Of a stretch of DNA of 64,000 nucleotides, positions 37,965 to 49,671 are shown one piece after another. Origin of the DNA: Limnoperna fortunei (Eukaryota > Mollusca > Bivalvia > Mytilida > Modiolidae); the NCBI GenBank assembly GCA_944474755.1, contig OX104125.1:48821288-48885287 (forward strand). The letters are read 5' to 3'. The notes below the pieces were generated by a model. That model was not told the origin of the DNA and did no database searches. It was given only the letters and a program-made list of their open reading frames with translations. How positions within the stretch are numbered: the stretch's first letter is position 1; every line of letters starts with the position of its first letter. Both the position numbers and the translations under genes were made by a program.

Positions 37965-38695
37965 AAATTTTTTTTTTACATTTTTCGTGGACTCTGACCT
38001 TGAAATTTGACAAATTTCCGCCAAAATCGATAGGCTTCTTACCAACATAATATATAACAGTATCCCACAGTTTCATTCAAATCGGATGCAAACTTTTTGA
38101 GTTACTGTCCAGAAACAACATTTTTTCTAAAATTTTTAAAAGTTTTTGCGGACTTCGACCTAGAAATTTGACAGATTTCCTCCAAAATTGATAGGCTTCT
38201 TACCAACCTGATATATAATAATATACCAAAGTTTCATTCAAATCACATGCAAACTTTTTTTATTTATCGTCCGGAAACAACTTTTTTGTAAAAATTTCTA
38301 AAGTTTTTCGTGGACTGTGACCTTGAAATTTGACGGATTTTCCCCAAAATCAATAGTCTTTTTACCAACCTGATATATAACCATATACCAAAGTTTCATT
38401 CAAATCAGATGCAAACTGTTTGAGTTATTGTCCGGAAACAACTTTTTTGTTAAAATTTCTAACGTTTTTCGTGGACTGTGACCTTGAAATTTGAAGGATT
38501 TTTCCCCAAAATCAATAGGCTTCTTACCAACCTGATATATAACAATATCCCAAAGTTTCATTCAAATCGGATGTAAACGTTTTGAATTATCATCCGGAAA
38601 CCAAATGTGGACGGACGAACGACGGACGGACGGACAGAAGGACGGACGGACATGAGGACCACTATATACCCCCAAATCTGTCGAGTTGAGGTATA
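37965..38695 (+). repeat. ~160-bp tandem repeat, four copies, with GGAC-rich end
   Basis: Each unit contains 'cgtggactgtgaccttgaaa', 'cttaccaacctgatatataa', 'agtttcattcaaatc' and 'tgtccggaaacaa'. The array ends in (GGAC)n-like sequence and 'aggtataaa'. It is a common style of intergenic repeat in mollusc DNA. Confidence 0.85.
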
Positions 38696-39816
38696 AATAT
38701 CCAAAAAGAACTAAGACAAAACAAAAAGACAAACTGAAGATATTGGAGATCACAATGGTCCTGACTTGGTACAGAAATTTTAAATGAAATGTTTAGGGCT
38801 ATTCCAGAATTGCACATGGGGACCCTAGATGCATTTTTTGAAGATAATAATAAAAGGAAACAAGATTTATATAAAACAATGATTTTATTGAATATGATTA
38901 AATGAAAGAGAAGAATTAATTACTCATGAACATGACTACTAAGATAGGTTCTTTATTGAATATGAAAATTGTTTAAGCTGTTTAGACAACTAGAATCTTA
39001 GCTGTTAAATATGAAACCAAAATCTTAATTTTCGTTTTATGTTATTTTAGGTTAACAAAGATACAAAAAACACAGTGTTGAAATATTGTGACATAAATAT
39101 AAAATACTGTATTGCCAAGTGTATAAAAATTAGAGTACAAGAGAAAAGAAACATATTTTAGTCTTTATATATGCATTAACAAGAAATACATGAGCAAACT
39201 TACAAAAAAATACACCCACTTCATAATGGACTCTTATGTTAAAATTAAAACATTCGCAAGTACTGAAATGTAGTTTAAGTTTGATCAAATTGCACAAAAC
39301 AGTTCATAAGTCATTGCGCTTACGAGAGATGGGCGGACAGGCAGACAGACATGTTGATTCCACAAACTTTGTTTGCAAGTGGTATAAAAAAGTGGCATGG
39401 CCAAATACAGTTATGCATATCTACTTAAGATGGAACATGCATGATCATACAATATTTAGTAATGAGAGACAGAATAAATTATATGTCTTTATCAATTTGC
39501 ATATATCACTGACAAACCATTACAAAAAATCAAATACTAGTATAAACTGATCACATATAAATTTATAAATACGTTGATTGTACAGCTCTATGAATAAATA
39601 ACTAATCTGTAATAATATTACAACAATAATTTATGTGGGTTGTGCTGAGACTAGTTTGAAAATTCAATAAATTAGCTAAATATTTTGATAGGTTACCACA
39701 CCTGTTTATAAGTTAATTGGTTTTTGACATCATTTTGATGGTAAAAATCTGAGGATTCCAAAAATGTTTGTAAAATCTCAAAAGCTGACCCTCAAACATT
39801 CTAAATTAAGCTTTAT
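38696..39816. other. Unassigned tract
   Basis: A short segment near 38735-38775 ('cacaatggtcctgacttggt') recurs at 44005-44045 and resembles a mussel dispersed repeat. Otherwise nothing is recognised. Confidence 0.35.
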
Positions 39817-40719
39817 TTATCCCTCTGTACAATCAAAGTATTTGTAAAATTTACTGATAGTTAATCTTTCAAAACCATGCTGGGAAAGCACATATTTAAT
39901 ATAATTTATCTCATCTCTTTGGTGAGCAAGCTTTAGATGGCTAAAGTGTAGTCCAGTTTTTGACAATTTTCTGGCAATTAGATTGGAAATGCATTTCTTT
40001 TTAACAATGTCACGATAGCTTAGCTCCAACGTTTAGGTTAAGTGGAAAATGTCTTTTCCATTGCACTGATTTTTCCATTTCAAGAGAAACAAATTGAGCA
40101 AACTTCTAACATCCTAAATGGCTTTGTGTGCATCGTATTCTATTCTCAAAAATGTTTTACAAGAGTTTTTTGTTTGTAATTTGGAATGGACTGCTTTGGT
40201 ACAGTTCTTTTGGCAAGAGACAGTGCGTCCACGCACCCGTACACAGATTCTACCATAGTTGTTAATAAACCATGTTCCCTTAGTGCACTACTAAGAATCG
40301 GCACATCATAACTTTGAATATTATGTCAACAAGAATCGGTTTTTCTTTACTGTAAATATTCCGTGAAAGAAACAAGCGCATCATATGGTTCATTACTTTC
40401 AACGGGTTCACCATGATGGTACATTTGATTATTCTCAAATGAATATGTGAGACCTGTAATGCTACTAGCAGCTATAGGTTGTCGTGGTTTGATGTAGCAA
40501 TCAAAAGTATCGGTTCCATCATAGACTAACAATTGCGTTATATCAGATGATCTAGCCAACCCGGTTGCCTCTATTTCAAAAAACAACAAATACATTATTG
40601 TTGACAGAGTATGGAGATGGAATGGACTCAATGTCAGGATTGGCTTCTTCTGAAACTTTTGGTTCATATGTTGTTCCTTCTTTAATCTTTTCTTTGTATT
40701 CATGCCTGATACTTTGTTT
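39817..40719 (-). pseudogene. Terminal exon with DnaQ/TREX-like exonuclease domain
   Basis: It follows the acceptor 'tttttttttcag'. In order it reads YKEKIKEGTTYEP, the Exo I motif FEIEATGLARSSDITQL, SSITGLTYSFENNQM, a degraded Exo II region near 40330 (HNIQSYDVPILSSALREHGL), an Exo III-like region (YDAHKAI, TAG, DVRSLLNL), and the C-terminal tail SKTGLHFSHLKLAHQRDE. In Exo I the expected first Asp is Glu. Frameshifts occur in the six-A run at 40578-40583, near 40350 and 40327, and in the A run at 40148-40152. An in-frame TAG lies at 40114-40116. The final stop is TAA at 39817-39819. In life it would degrade or proofread nucleic acid ends; this copy could not. Confidence 0.75.
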
Positions 40720-41743
40720 CTGAAAAAAAATAAATAAAGTTTGTTTTGCCTAAAAAATGAGTTGTCTCCCTCTAAAAATCTAAGAAATTAAGACAAAAAC
40801 ACTTATTCTGAAGTCTAAATTCTCTTAGCATTATGCAAACCAAGTTTCATTAAATTAAGATGAGTTATTTCATGGGAATTTTGCATATTATAAGTAAATG
40901 ATGAAGGGACAGACTGACAGGCATATGGACAGACAAACACATTGTTTTCTTATATTTTATCTTTTAGGTCAGAGAGCCTCTGATGAGAAAGAAACATTTT
41001 TAAAGGACAGCCCCACTAAAGTAAACAAAAGTTAAAAATAAAAAAAGTATGTTTTGCCTATCATTATAACCAAACCTTTGCTGTGATTTAGATTTTTTTA
41101 AATATATTTTGTGTGTGTGCACATGTTTGCATGTGAAAAAAAGAAATCTGTGAGTCACTGCTCACTCAGTATACCCCAGTTAGTTAAGTCAGTTAACAGG
41201 AAACAGGAAAAGTGTTGCGAAAATTTCCAACAATCGACCAGTAATATTGAAAATTGATTAAGTCAGTTAACAGGAAGTAGATATTTGACAGACGTAATTT
41301 TAGTACTTGCGATAGAGGACCTCATACTGCAGTCATATACCAAATTTCAAGTCTTTGTGATTAGTAGTTGCTGAGAAAAATGTTACGACAGTTATGTTGC
41401 AGATGGACGGACAGAGGTAAACCAGTATACTCCCCTCTTCTTCGAAGCGGGGGTATAAAATGTGTAAAAATCTACACTAAACAAGAAAAGACACAAATGT
41501 CTTGGTTCATGTTTTCTTGTCATGTCCCGTCATCTTTATGTATCTATTATGTCATCCTTACAATATATTGATAAATACAATGTACATGTATAAAATTCCA
41601 AGAGGATGCAACATACCGTTTCCAAGCAAACGGCTCAAACATTTAACAAAACCTGATATTGACAGACAATGACCACTAAATAAATTCCTGCATTAAGTTG
41701 ACAGTACATAAAATGGATTTTGTCTGATAGATATCTTTATTAC

Positions 41744-41867
41744 CATATGCGACTTCTTTTATACGAAATTTCAGAGCTCTTTTTCTTTAACCATGTTCTT
41801 TGTCTATCAAGTTTTTCCCAATCGTAAGAGAAATGGATCCAGGTGAAAGTTTTGCCCTTTTGTTAAC
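41744..41867 (-). pseudogene. Linker exon of the Mutator-like/exonuclease gene
   Basis: It starts after 'aagaatag' and reads VNKRAKLSPGS. After a one-base shift at 'ggatcc' it reads HFSYDWEKLDRQRTWLKKKS, then YKRSRI, and ends at the donor 'gtaataa'. A basic, R/K-rich linker after an LSPG motif is what I expect between the transposase and exonuclease parts. Confidence 0.65.
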
Positions 41868-42382
41868 CTATTCTTATGCATTGATGTGAACGATAAGCTT
41901 GGTGAACAAGAATACTGACTAAAATACAAAAGAGATTCCAGAACCAGCCCTCTCTTCTAGAAACTAAAGTAGATGTTCGACAGACCTAAAAACGAACCCC
42001 ACTGTATGGGACCACTACTGGAGACTGCATACAAAATTTGAGAATTCTTTGATAAATAGTTGCTGAAAAACCTGTTTGATACGAAAATTTGTGTGGCAGA
42101 TATACACATGGACGGACGCCAGACATTTTTATGTTCCCGCTAAATTTAATACGTTATCATGCTAAAGCACTTGTTACAACACCTAATTCAGTCATGTTAG
42201 CAAATAACTGGTTATCAGCATGTGCCTTTCATGAATTTTTACCATCTAAAAATATAAATTTACAAAATTGCTTTTTATTATTGTTGATTCAACATGTCAT
42301 CAAATTTTATATCAATTTAGAATGTGTGTTTTTATATAATTAGGGACTATTTAATTAAGGTTGTATAGTGGCACATTTTTAC

Positions 42383-45275
42383 CTTATTAATCAAGCTGTA
42401 TCCCTCATTCTTCTGTAAAACAGCAGCAGATACCCTTGTTTTCAATGATTGAGTTCTCCCATAAACCCTGAAAGAAATTAGATCTTATTATAAAATCAGT
42501 GGTTTTCTACCATACTAGCGCGCTTCATTAAAGATGTGCAACGGTCAACAGTTTTACATGTCAATGAAACATCAAAATACATTAAATTCTTAATTGAATG
42601 AAAATGAGTGAATTAGCTACGATTTATTTTTGCGAATTTCTGTTCTTTGCAAAATCCGGGAATATAAATCTTCAGCGAAAATAAGACATTTTTTTCTTAC
42701 CTATTCTTTAGTGCTTTGCTGGCAACTATATGGTTAAAGTTTTCATTTGCCTGTAAAGAACCCAGATTAATTAATTGTGATGATATTCTTTTTGGCTTCT
42801 CTGATATTTCCTGCAAAGTTTGTCGAAGACATTCATCACTTAGAGGTTACCATTTGAAAGATGTTTCTATCTATAAAACAAGAACATTACAAAGAATTTG
42901 AAGCATACAAATTTGCTAAAGGCATGTAGAACCACAGTTTTTGAGTGTTATTTTCTCGTGACATCACAAACAATTTTGTGCATAAAGTAGGTAGTTTTTA
43001 TTGCTGACTTGTATGAATACCACTTAGTTATTAATTTAATGACATGCTCAGACATTAAAATGAATTAAGAGATTAAGTTAATTATAAATATGAATGCAGA
43101 ACCCAATTGGCACAATATGACAGACAGTGCTGTCCAACAAATTCCTGTTTAGTCAGATAAAATTTTTAACGTGTCAAACCGAATGTTCTACTGATCACAA
43201 CAAATTTGTATATGAACTGAATCATACTTGTATTTAGATGGGTCTTGCTGATAGGCGCACCAGTCTGATGAACACAAATCATGTTCTCCATATATATGTG
43301 GAACTATGCTGTCAAGGCGAGAATTTAATGCCTGGTCCGACTTAGACTGATGAGACTTTATGGTATACATATAGTATCTTTTGACATATGGAATGACCCC
43401 TTGTGGTTTCAACTCCTTGAACTTTTTTGCTGCTCCATATAACTGAGTGGAAAGATTCTTTTTAACATGGTTTCTGTCATCCTTTTTAACAATTCTTCTT
43501 CTTGCAATATTAGTGGAATCATTGTCTGAATGAAGGACACCTACAGTGCAACCTTTGATTTCATCTTTTGTATAATGGAAACTGCCATGTCAGGTTGTAC
43601 CTGAAATTTTCATTAATTTAATTATCAAAAATATCTTTTAAGTTAAGTGAGAAAGCAATAAAATACGAAAAAAATCTTGTTTTGTTACTTGCCTACTAGA
43701 TTACCATCCCATTTTTTGTTATAACTAGATTCTTTTAGGTTTATTTGATTACCATATCAACACTTTATTTGTGTACAAATGAACTTCCTTTTATTATTGA
43801 AGGTTTACATATATACCTAGATGTTCAGAATGTAATGAAGGGGCACTGTGTTTTATAAGTTTTATCTGCTATTCAGATGTGTCATGAACATGATAAAAAA
43901 CTGTTGTTAAATAAATATAATAAGAAAATTACCGAACTTGGAGGATCAATCTCAAATGTCCATGAGAAAAGACAAAAAGGAATACATACAGGAAAAATTG
44001 AAGATCGCAATGGTCCTAACTTGGTACAGGCATTTCAAAAGAAATGGTGGGTTAAACCAGGTTTTATGGCAACATTTCATTTTTCCCATGATTCGATTAC
44101 TAATTCAAATAAACTAATAACATTTAAATATACAATTAATGTTTTATCACATCTATAACAAATTCTATCTAACAAATCCTTCATTTTTACCCATGAAGTC
44201 AAGCAGCATTATTTTCTTCAAACTGAAGTGGTTAATGCTTTTTTATATACCTGTCCAGTTTATATTACACACATGTTCAGGAATACTCAGTTGTCTTCCT
44301 CTATGATGTTGGCAGATTCTGGAAGATCTTGTTCAAACTTCGAATTCAGTAACTTTTCCTGTGCTGACACCAATGAGACTTGCTTCCCAAATGATTTATG
44401 TACATATTTATTTCAAAGTTGAATTTATGTCACACCGACACACCAAGAAATCTGTGAGCTACTGCTATCTCAGTTAACCTTTGCTCCCCCCCCCCACAAA
44501 AAAAGAACATGATATTAAGATGCATAGCATTTTTGGTCATTCAATTATCTATTGCCTGTTATTTAAAGTAGAGAATTTGATGTATCTTTTTGAAGGACTT
44601 GCTGAAGACTTTTTAAAAACTTTGCTTATCATATGATTTATGTTAAGAAACAGTGTCTTTCTGCTTTTCTAAATTTAGTTACATATAGAACTAGAAAAAC
44701 TGTGAGCAACAGCTCACAAATAAATTACTCCCCCCCACGCCCAAAAATATTAATCAGAAGAAATTTAAAATAGGAGGTGCAAATCTACATTATGTCCAAA
44801 AGATTGTGTGAAAGTTTTATGAAAATCCATTTAGGGTTAAGGAGGAGTTGAGGATAAGAGTTGGGTACCCCCTTGTAGTCAAACAGCAAAGTCCATGTTT
44901 TGCTATGGGAAACCAACAAAAAATCTTTTCAAACACATTTTTATATCTACATGTACATTATGTCACAAAACGTGTGTGTAAGTTTCATGAAAATCCATCA
45001 AAGGGTTTAATAGGAGTTGCGGATAAGAGATAGGTACCCTGAGGTGTAACCGAAGAACGGACAGACACCCCTATCACTAGATATAACCCCCACTTTTCAA
45101 GTGGGGGGTATAAAAATGTCAATCTTATTTTATCATTTTACCAGACTTACTGACTTACTGTTGTACTTCCATCCGTAACCTCTCTTTTGCTAGCCACCAT
45201 CAAAACTACACTCAACTTTTTCATTTGTCAACTGGATTTCCTTTTCACTGGCCTTAATACAGGACTCAGTTGCTT
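42383..45275 (-). pseudogene. Transposase-core exons of the Mutator-like gene
   Basis: Exon 45159-45275 reads ESCIKASEKEIQLTNEKVEC then FDGG, a TAG stop, and QKRGYGWKYN; the stop replaces the Trp of the family's GWQKRG motif. Exon 44251-44382 reads SLIGVSTGKVTEFEV, TGA, TRSSRICQHHRGRQL, ending NINWTG. Exon ~43188-43600 reads QPDMAVSIIQKMKSK, then after a one-base deletion GCTVGVLHSDNDSTNIARRR, and later DSIVPHIYGEHDLCSSDWCA. Exon 42701-42866 has the signature GSLQANENFNHIVASKA after another one-base deletion. Exon 42383-42467 reads RVYGRTQSLKTRVSAAVLQK. The motif order matches the family well. Confidence 0.75.
44690..45115. repeat. Dispersed repeat ending 'gtggggggtataaaa'
   Basis: Two internal copies of 'gtttcatgaaaatccat' are followed by 'aggagttg.ggataagag', and the segment ends in the 'tataacccccacttt...ggggggtataaaa' box seen in several repeats here. 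It lies between exons of the Mutator-like pseudogene. Confidence 0.6.
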
Positions 45276-45539
45276 CTTGGAAAACAGGAACAGACATTTC
45301 TTTTTTCTTTTTTCCTTAAAGTTGATGGGTCTTGGAGGGGGGGGGGGGGGGTATGCCACAAGTGGCCAAAAAGTTTACAACATGTGTTGGACCCATTCCA
45401 GAATGTACTATAGCTACAAAAATGATAATAAGATTTTGTTTAGGTATTAATAAGATTTTCTATTTAGACTAATAGTGTTGCATATATAAAGCAAATGCAT
45501 TTGGTGTAAATATTAAAATTAATATATTATATGTGAAAA

Positions 45540-46470
45540 CAAGACCAATCGATGTCTGGCCCTGCGTCGCACGGCAAAACGTTGAACCCTGTACCATCTA
45601 GGCCCAATATGGACAGTCAATAGTTTTTGACACTTGCATTCTATGGTTGACTGACAAAGCATATTTGTCACATGCAACCCAGTTTATAGACTGACAATGA
45701 ATATCTTGAATTAAAAAATATTTAAGATACTTATACAATGTATCTAACAAGAATACAAAAAACACACACAAAATTTAAGTTTCAATCCCCCCTCTGACCC
45801 CCTAATTGCTTAACAGAAAAGGTGGAGTCAGAAAGAAATTTATCCTCCATTTTGTATCAAATATATGACAAAAATTTCCAAATTGGACCACAAATTAAAA
45901 AGTTGGATTTTTGCCCCTTTTGGGCCCCAATTTCTCAACAGAAAAAAAGGAGACCTCAAAATTCATGCCAATCAATCATTTAATGGTAAGAAACATTATT
46001 GTAAAGTTTCATAGCAATCCATCAACCAGAACTTAAGTTATTGTGGGAAACAAATAAAAGTTAACATTTTTTTTGCCCCTTTTGGGCCCATAATTTCTTA
46101 ACGAAAAAAGACTGGACAACCAAAATCAACCTCGTCCTTCCTTTTATTGTAAGTAAGATTACTGTAAAGTTTCATAGCATTTAGTCAGCCAGAATAAAAG
46201 TTATTGAGGAAACAAATAAAAAAGTCGCTTTTTTGGCCCTTCAGGACCCTTAATTTCTAAACAGAATTAAAATGACCCCAAAAGGGGAGGTACACATCTT
46301 CAATATATTTGTAATCACTGTTTAAAATATCAGAATTAAAGAACAAACGTTGGTTTTCAAGATTCAGATTACACAAGACAGGCACCCCTATTGCGTGACG
46401 GTTAGACAGATGGACGGAGTGACCCGACAACTAGACCTGCTTTCACCTTAGGCGACTCAGGTAAAAAATA
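45540..46470. repeat. Dispersed repeat array ('ttttgggccc' units)
   Basis: Three diverged units contain 'tttttgccccttttgggccc', 'aatttcttaacagaaaa' and 'aagtttcatagcaatccatc'. The tract ends 'cgactcaggtaaaa'. It occupies the place where an exon of the Mutator-like gene would be expected. Confidence 0.65.
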
Positions 46471-46927
46471 ATTATAAATTTAATATTAACCTTGCAGTTT
46501 ATAGACATTTTGAAGAATGAGATACACAATGATAACTGTAAGGATTTCTCCCTGCTTCATATTTATTATTAAACTCTATGTTATATGTAGGTATGTATGC
46601 CAGTAAATCCCTCCTTTGTCAGGAGCACCCTCAGTGAATGAAGTAAAGAAGGGATCTGGGCATTCCTTTTGTGAATTGCTGTGGTGTCCATGTTAGTCAC
46701 CCCCCCCCCCCTGGGTCTTAGCGTCTGGTCTAACAGCTACAAAAAGGGCGACTTAAAAGCCAACATGAAGGAGAGACACGACTTAAGTGTATAATTGCAA
46801 AACATGCAGGAATTACTTACAAGTGCAGGTCATTTAGGAAATGATTATTTCGTATCATAGTCTATTACCCAATCAACTGTAGCTTATACGTTATATAATA
46901 AGAAAAGAAGGCTTGTTAGTTTATACC

Positions 46928-48473
46928 TAATGCAACCTTGGAATTAATATAAAATGCTACTTTGTCATTCCTCTTGCCAGTTCCAACTAATTTGACCCAT
47001 TCACAGTTCCTACATTTCACTTCAAGTAATCTTCCTAACCAATATCTGAGAAAAAACCATAATAATTATTTTATTTTTGTTTAATTTGCCATAAATACCT
47101 ACTAGTATCATTATGCTTTATGCTTTTTATATGTTTGTGAATGATGATAAAAAATCAAAAATATTTTATATGCATGTATGTTTAATCGGCAAATATTTTG
47201 ATGAAAATAATGCTAGCGGTTTTTTTAGTTGTAACTTATAAAAATCACCATTAAAATTATATGCCAGCGTAGCGAGATCTCTAATATAGAAAATCTGCCA
47301 AATTGCATGAGACTCAAAGTACTATGGAGGAAAATTCTTTCTATTAGAATCATTCAGAATTCTCTTAAGTTTTCGAAAATGTCTGTATGTGCAGAAAAAC
47401 AGCAGGAAATAGTATCAATGGAATGGATTTTTTTTTTGTTCTACGCGAGCTTTTAAGGCAATTTCTTTCTCATATTAAAATTTTGTGTCACTATAAGGGA
47501 ACAACTTTTTTTGGAGGGGGGTATGGTGGAAATTCAGAAACTTGAAATAAGAAAGGTGAGATCTATTGTGATTCCCAATCCAATCCCAATATTTTTTCAA
47601 AAGAGGTTGTAAGCCTGAGATTTTTTTTTGGGGGGGGGGAGTGGGGCAAATAACCAGACCAGATTTTTTCTTACAATGGTTATCATAGACATTCATTTGT
47701 ACCTGTAGCTGCACTGCTGTAAATCATACAAACGGTTTTGACGAGGAACCACAGTCAATGACAAAAGAGATACATACATGTTTAGATTTTCAAACAGGAA
47801 ACAATCATTCATATTGTTATTTGATTTATCATGTTCATACTACATACATGACATACGTATTTTTAATCATGTTCAGTCTTCAAATTGGGCACCAGCCTGT
47901 CGCCCGTGGTTATTAAAAGCCTTTGGAGCATCTAAAACGTGTGGTATTGAATATCCATCTGGCTTGTGATTTTTTTTTATTTATTATATTTCATATTGTG
48001 TAACTCATGTACCTGACTTGTATAAAATTTTCTGAGGGCTTGTTGGTAAATGTACAAGACCTTTTGGTTTGTGCTGTGAAATCTAAAGACTGTTAAAGAC
48101 TGCATGTCTATGGTTTCTCTGACTTTTGTTTTCATCACTGTTCATGTACCGACAGGGAAAACCAACATTCAGTAAAACAATGTTGTTTGTGAAAAATGTT
48201 TTAGAAATTGGCATTTTTTTAGTTATACCTCTTTTCACCAACAATATCAGAGAGATGGAGATCTAGCTGACATTTCTCGCATCTCAGCTCTTCAGCCAAG
48301 ACTCCAAACTCCACAACTCTTCTCCCGTCGTTCCATGTTTGGGACTGTGACTCTGTCGTCTCCAATGAGACAGTCAATGCGATGTCTTTCACGGGAACAT
48401 GTACTTCATTATCGTAATAATGGTCATCTTTCATCGCGTTGCTTGTTTTTTTTTGTTTACCCTCGTAATCCAT
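46928..48473 (-). pseudogene. N-terminal exons of the Mutator-like gene
   Basis: The first coding exon starts at ATG 48473 and reads GRRVVEFGVLAEELRCEKCQ, then LHLSDIVGEK, ending at the donor 'gtataac'. The second exon (46928-47045) completes the split Arg codon and reads YWLGRLLEVKCRNCEWVKLV, then FYINSKVALG. The cysteine pairs (CEKC, CRNC) are what I expect of the zinc-binding N-terminus of this family. Both exons are intact. The start lies in a GC-richer stretch (48490-48540), likely the promoter side. Confidence 0.75.
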
Positions 48474-48656
48474 TCGGATTGGTTTCTTCTTTTCTTACTG
48501 CAAAAGTGTCCCCGCGGACGATGACACGAGTCCGCCATATTGTTTACATTGGTGATAACAAATTACGGAATCGGGCGGACTTGTTTTCGTAAGTTAAAAT
48601 TTTTATGAAGTCACGTGATCGGTGTCCGCATTTTTTCCGTGAGTTTCCGTGGCCGA
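48474..48656. promoter_or_regulatory. Possible bidirectional promoter region
   Basis: The minus-strand gene starts at 48473. On the plus strand an ATG at 48657 opens MSDSPTHFPCPELISHVLDQ and stays open to a good donor 'gtaagt' at 48738. The 183 bp between them are richer in GC and CpG than the surroundings (for example 'ccccgcggacgatgacacga'), as animal promoters often are. No TATA box is obvious. Inference only. Confidence 0.3.
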
Positions 48657-48737
48657 TGTCTGATTCTCCTACGCATTTTCCTTGCCCTGAATTAATTAGC
48701 CATGTTCTTGATCAGACTCGAGGCTTCGTGAAAAAAA
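48657..48737 (+). CDS. Possible first exon of a divergent plus-strand gene
   Basis: ATG after a GC-rich leader, 27 codons open (MSDSPTHFPCPELISHVLDQ then TRGFVKK), ending at the consensus donor A|GTAAGT. No domain can be assigned from so short a piece. It could be spliced to the segment at 50455-50733, but the exon phases do not match directly, so at least one further exon would be needed. Confidence 0.25.
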
Positions 48738-49671
48738 GTAAGTATCTCTGTAGATTGGCAAAATATTGTGATGAAAATTTACAGAAACTTTCTTTAAATA
48801 ATGACTTCCAGTTCTATATATCATTGTCCTATCACAAGTCTAGTTAACGGCAGCCATTATAATGTTTGTCAAGTAAGAGTCGTCTTTCTTTATCCGTGCA
48901 TAGTTCAAAAGTATGCCTATTTTGTCCCGATGCATTATTTTAATCTTCTTTCAAGACAGAAATAAAAAAATTAACAACAAATGATGAACATTTAAGGTTT
49001 ATCTAGTGTTATTATTTTGTTACTATCTAGCTTTATGTGTGTTCAAAACTCCATTTTTTTCTCACTTTAATTGGTTTTGTACAACTTAAATACATGAATT
49101 TAAGCTATTGGGAATATTTAGTCTGAAAACTACTTCTAAAAAATATTTGGAAAAATTAATTATAAAATATATATAAAAAAACCAAATGTCCCATTATTTT
49201 TTCACTTCAAGAGAAAATGAGGTAGTTTTAATACTCACTAAATTAATCTGAGATTACTATTACAATCTGTACATGTATCCTATTTTTATTTTGTACATTA
49301 TATTGTTTCAAGCTTATTTGTATACTGTATATTGATATTTGCAGATAAAATATGCAGAAAAATGGAACCAAAGAAGAAATGATTATCTTATGTGCACTTA
49401 CCAATAAAAGCAGAAATCCAATGTTTTTTAACCTGTCCTGCCCGAGTGCAATGGCATAAGGATTCCTTATTAAATTCTAAACTTTCTATTATTGAAAACT
49501 CAAATTTCAAAGAAACTTCAACAGAAACATTTCATTTTAATTCAAAGAAAAAACCTCAACAAACAACAACAAGAAACTAGTTGTCAAAAAGTGACGAAGA
49601 ATTTAGTGAAGATTTAGTTATAACAATTTCTGTGTGTGAAACTTAGTAAAGCATTCAGGCAGGCATAGGTG

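Larger units (their letters stand above)
39817..48473 (-). pseudogene. Mutator-like transposase / DEDD exonuclease fusion gene, decayed
   Basis: Exons on the minus strand, in order, follow a metazoan protein family that joins a Mutator-like transposase domain to a 3'-5' exonuclease. I assign 48229-48473, 46928-47045, 45159-45275, 44251-44382, about 43188-43600, 42701 to about 42866, 42383-42467, 41744-41867, and the terminal exon 39817-40719. Most borders have good donors and acceptors with matching phases. An expected exon between 46928 and 45275 is not found; dispersed repeats fill that space. Nonsense codons sit at 45190-45192 (TAG where the family has Trp), 44333-44335 (TGA) and 40114-40116 (TAG). 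At least five one-base frameshifts occur, several in homopolymers. The gene looks dead, unless part of this is assembly error. It is probably a domesticated or captured transposase lineage. Confidence 0.8.

Noticed and set aside
43877..44158. A 93-codon plus-strand exon after 'tgctattcag'
   Set aside because: Part of it ('caatggtcctaacttggtac') recurs at 38735 and resembles a dispersed mussel repeat, and it lies opposite the exons of the Mutator-like gene.
44330..45040. Plus-strand frames at 44228-44422 and 44848-45033
   Set aside because: The first is the shadow of a minus-strand Mutator-like exon and the second is within a dispersed repeat.
45335..45353. Long G run as a regulatory element
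   Set aside because: Homopolymer of uncertain length. Similar C and G runs at 46697 and 47628 suggest simple low complexity and possible assembly noise.
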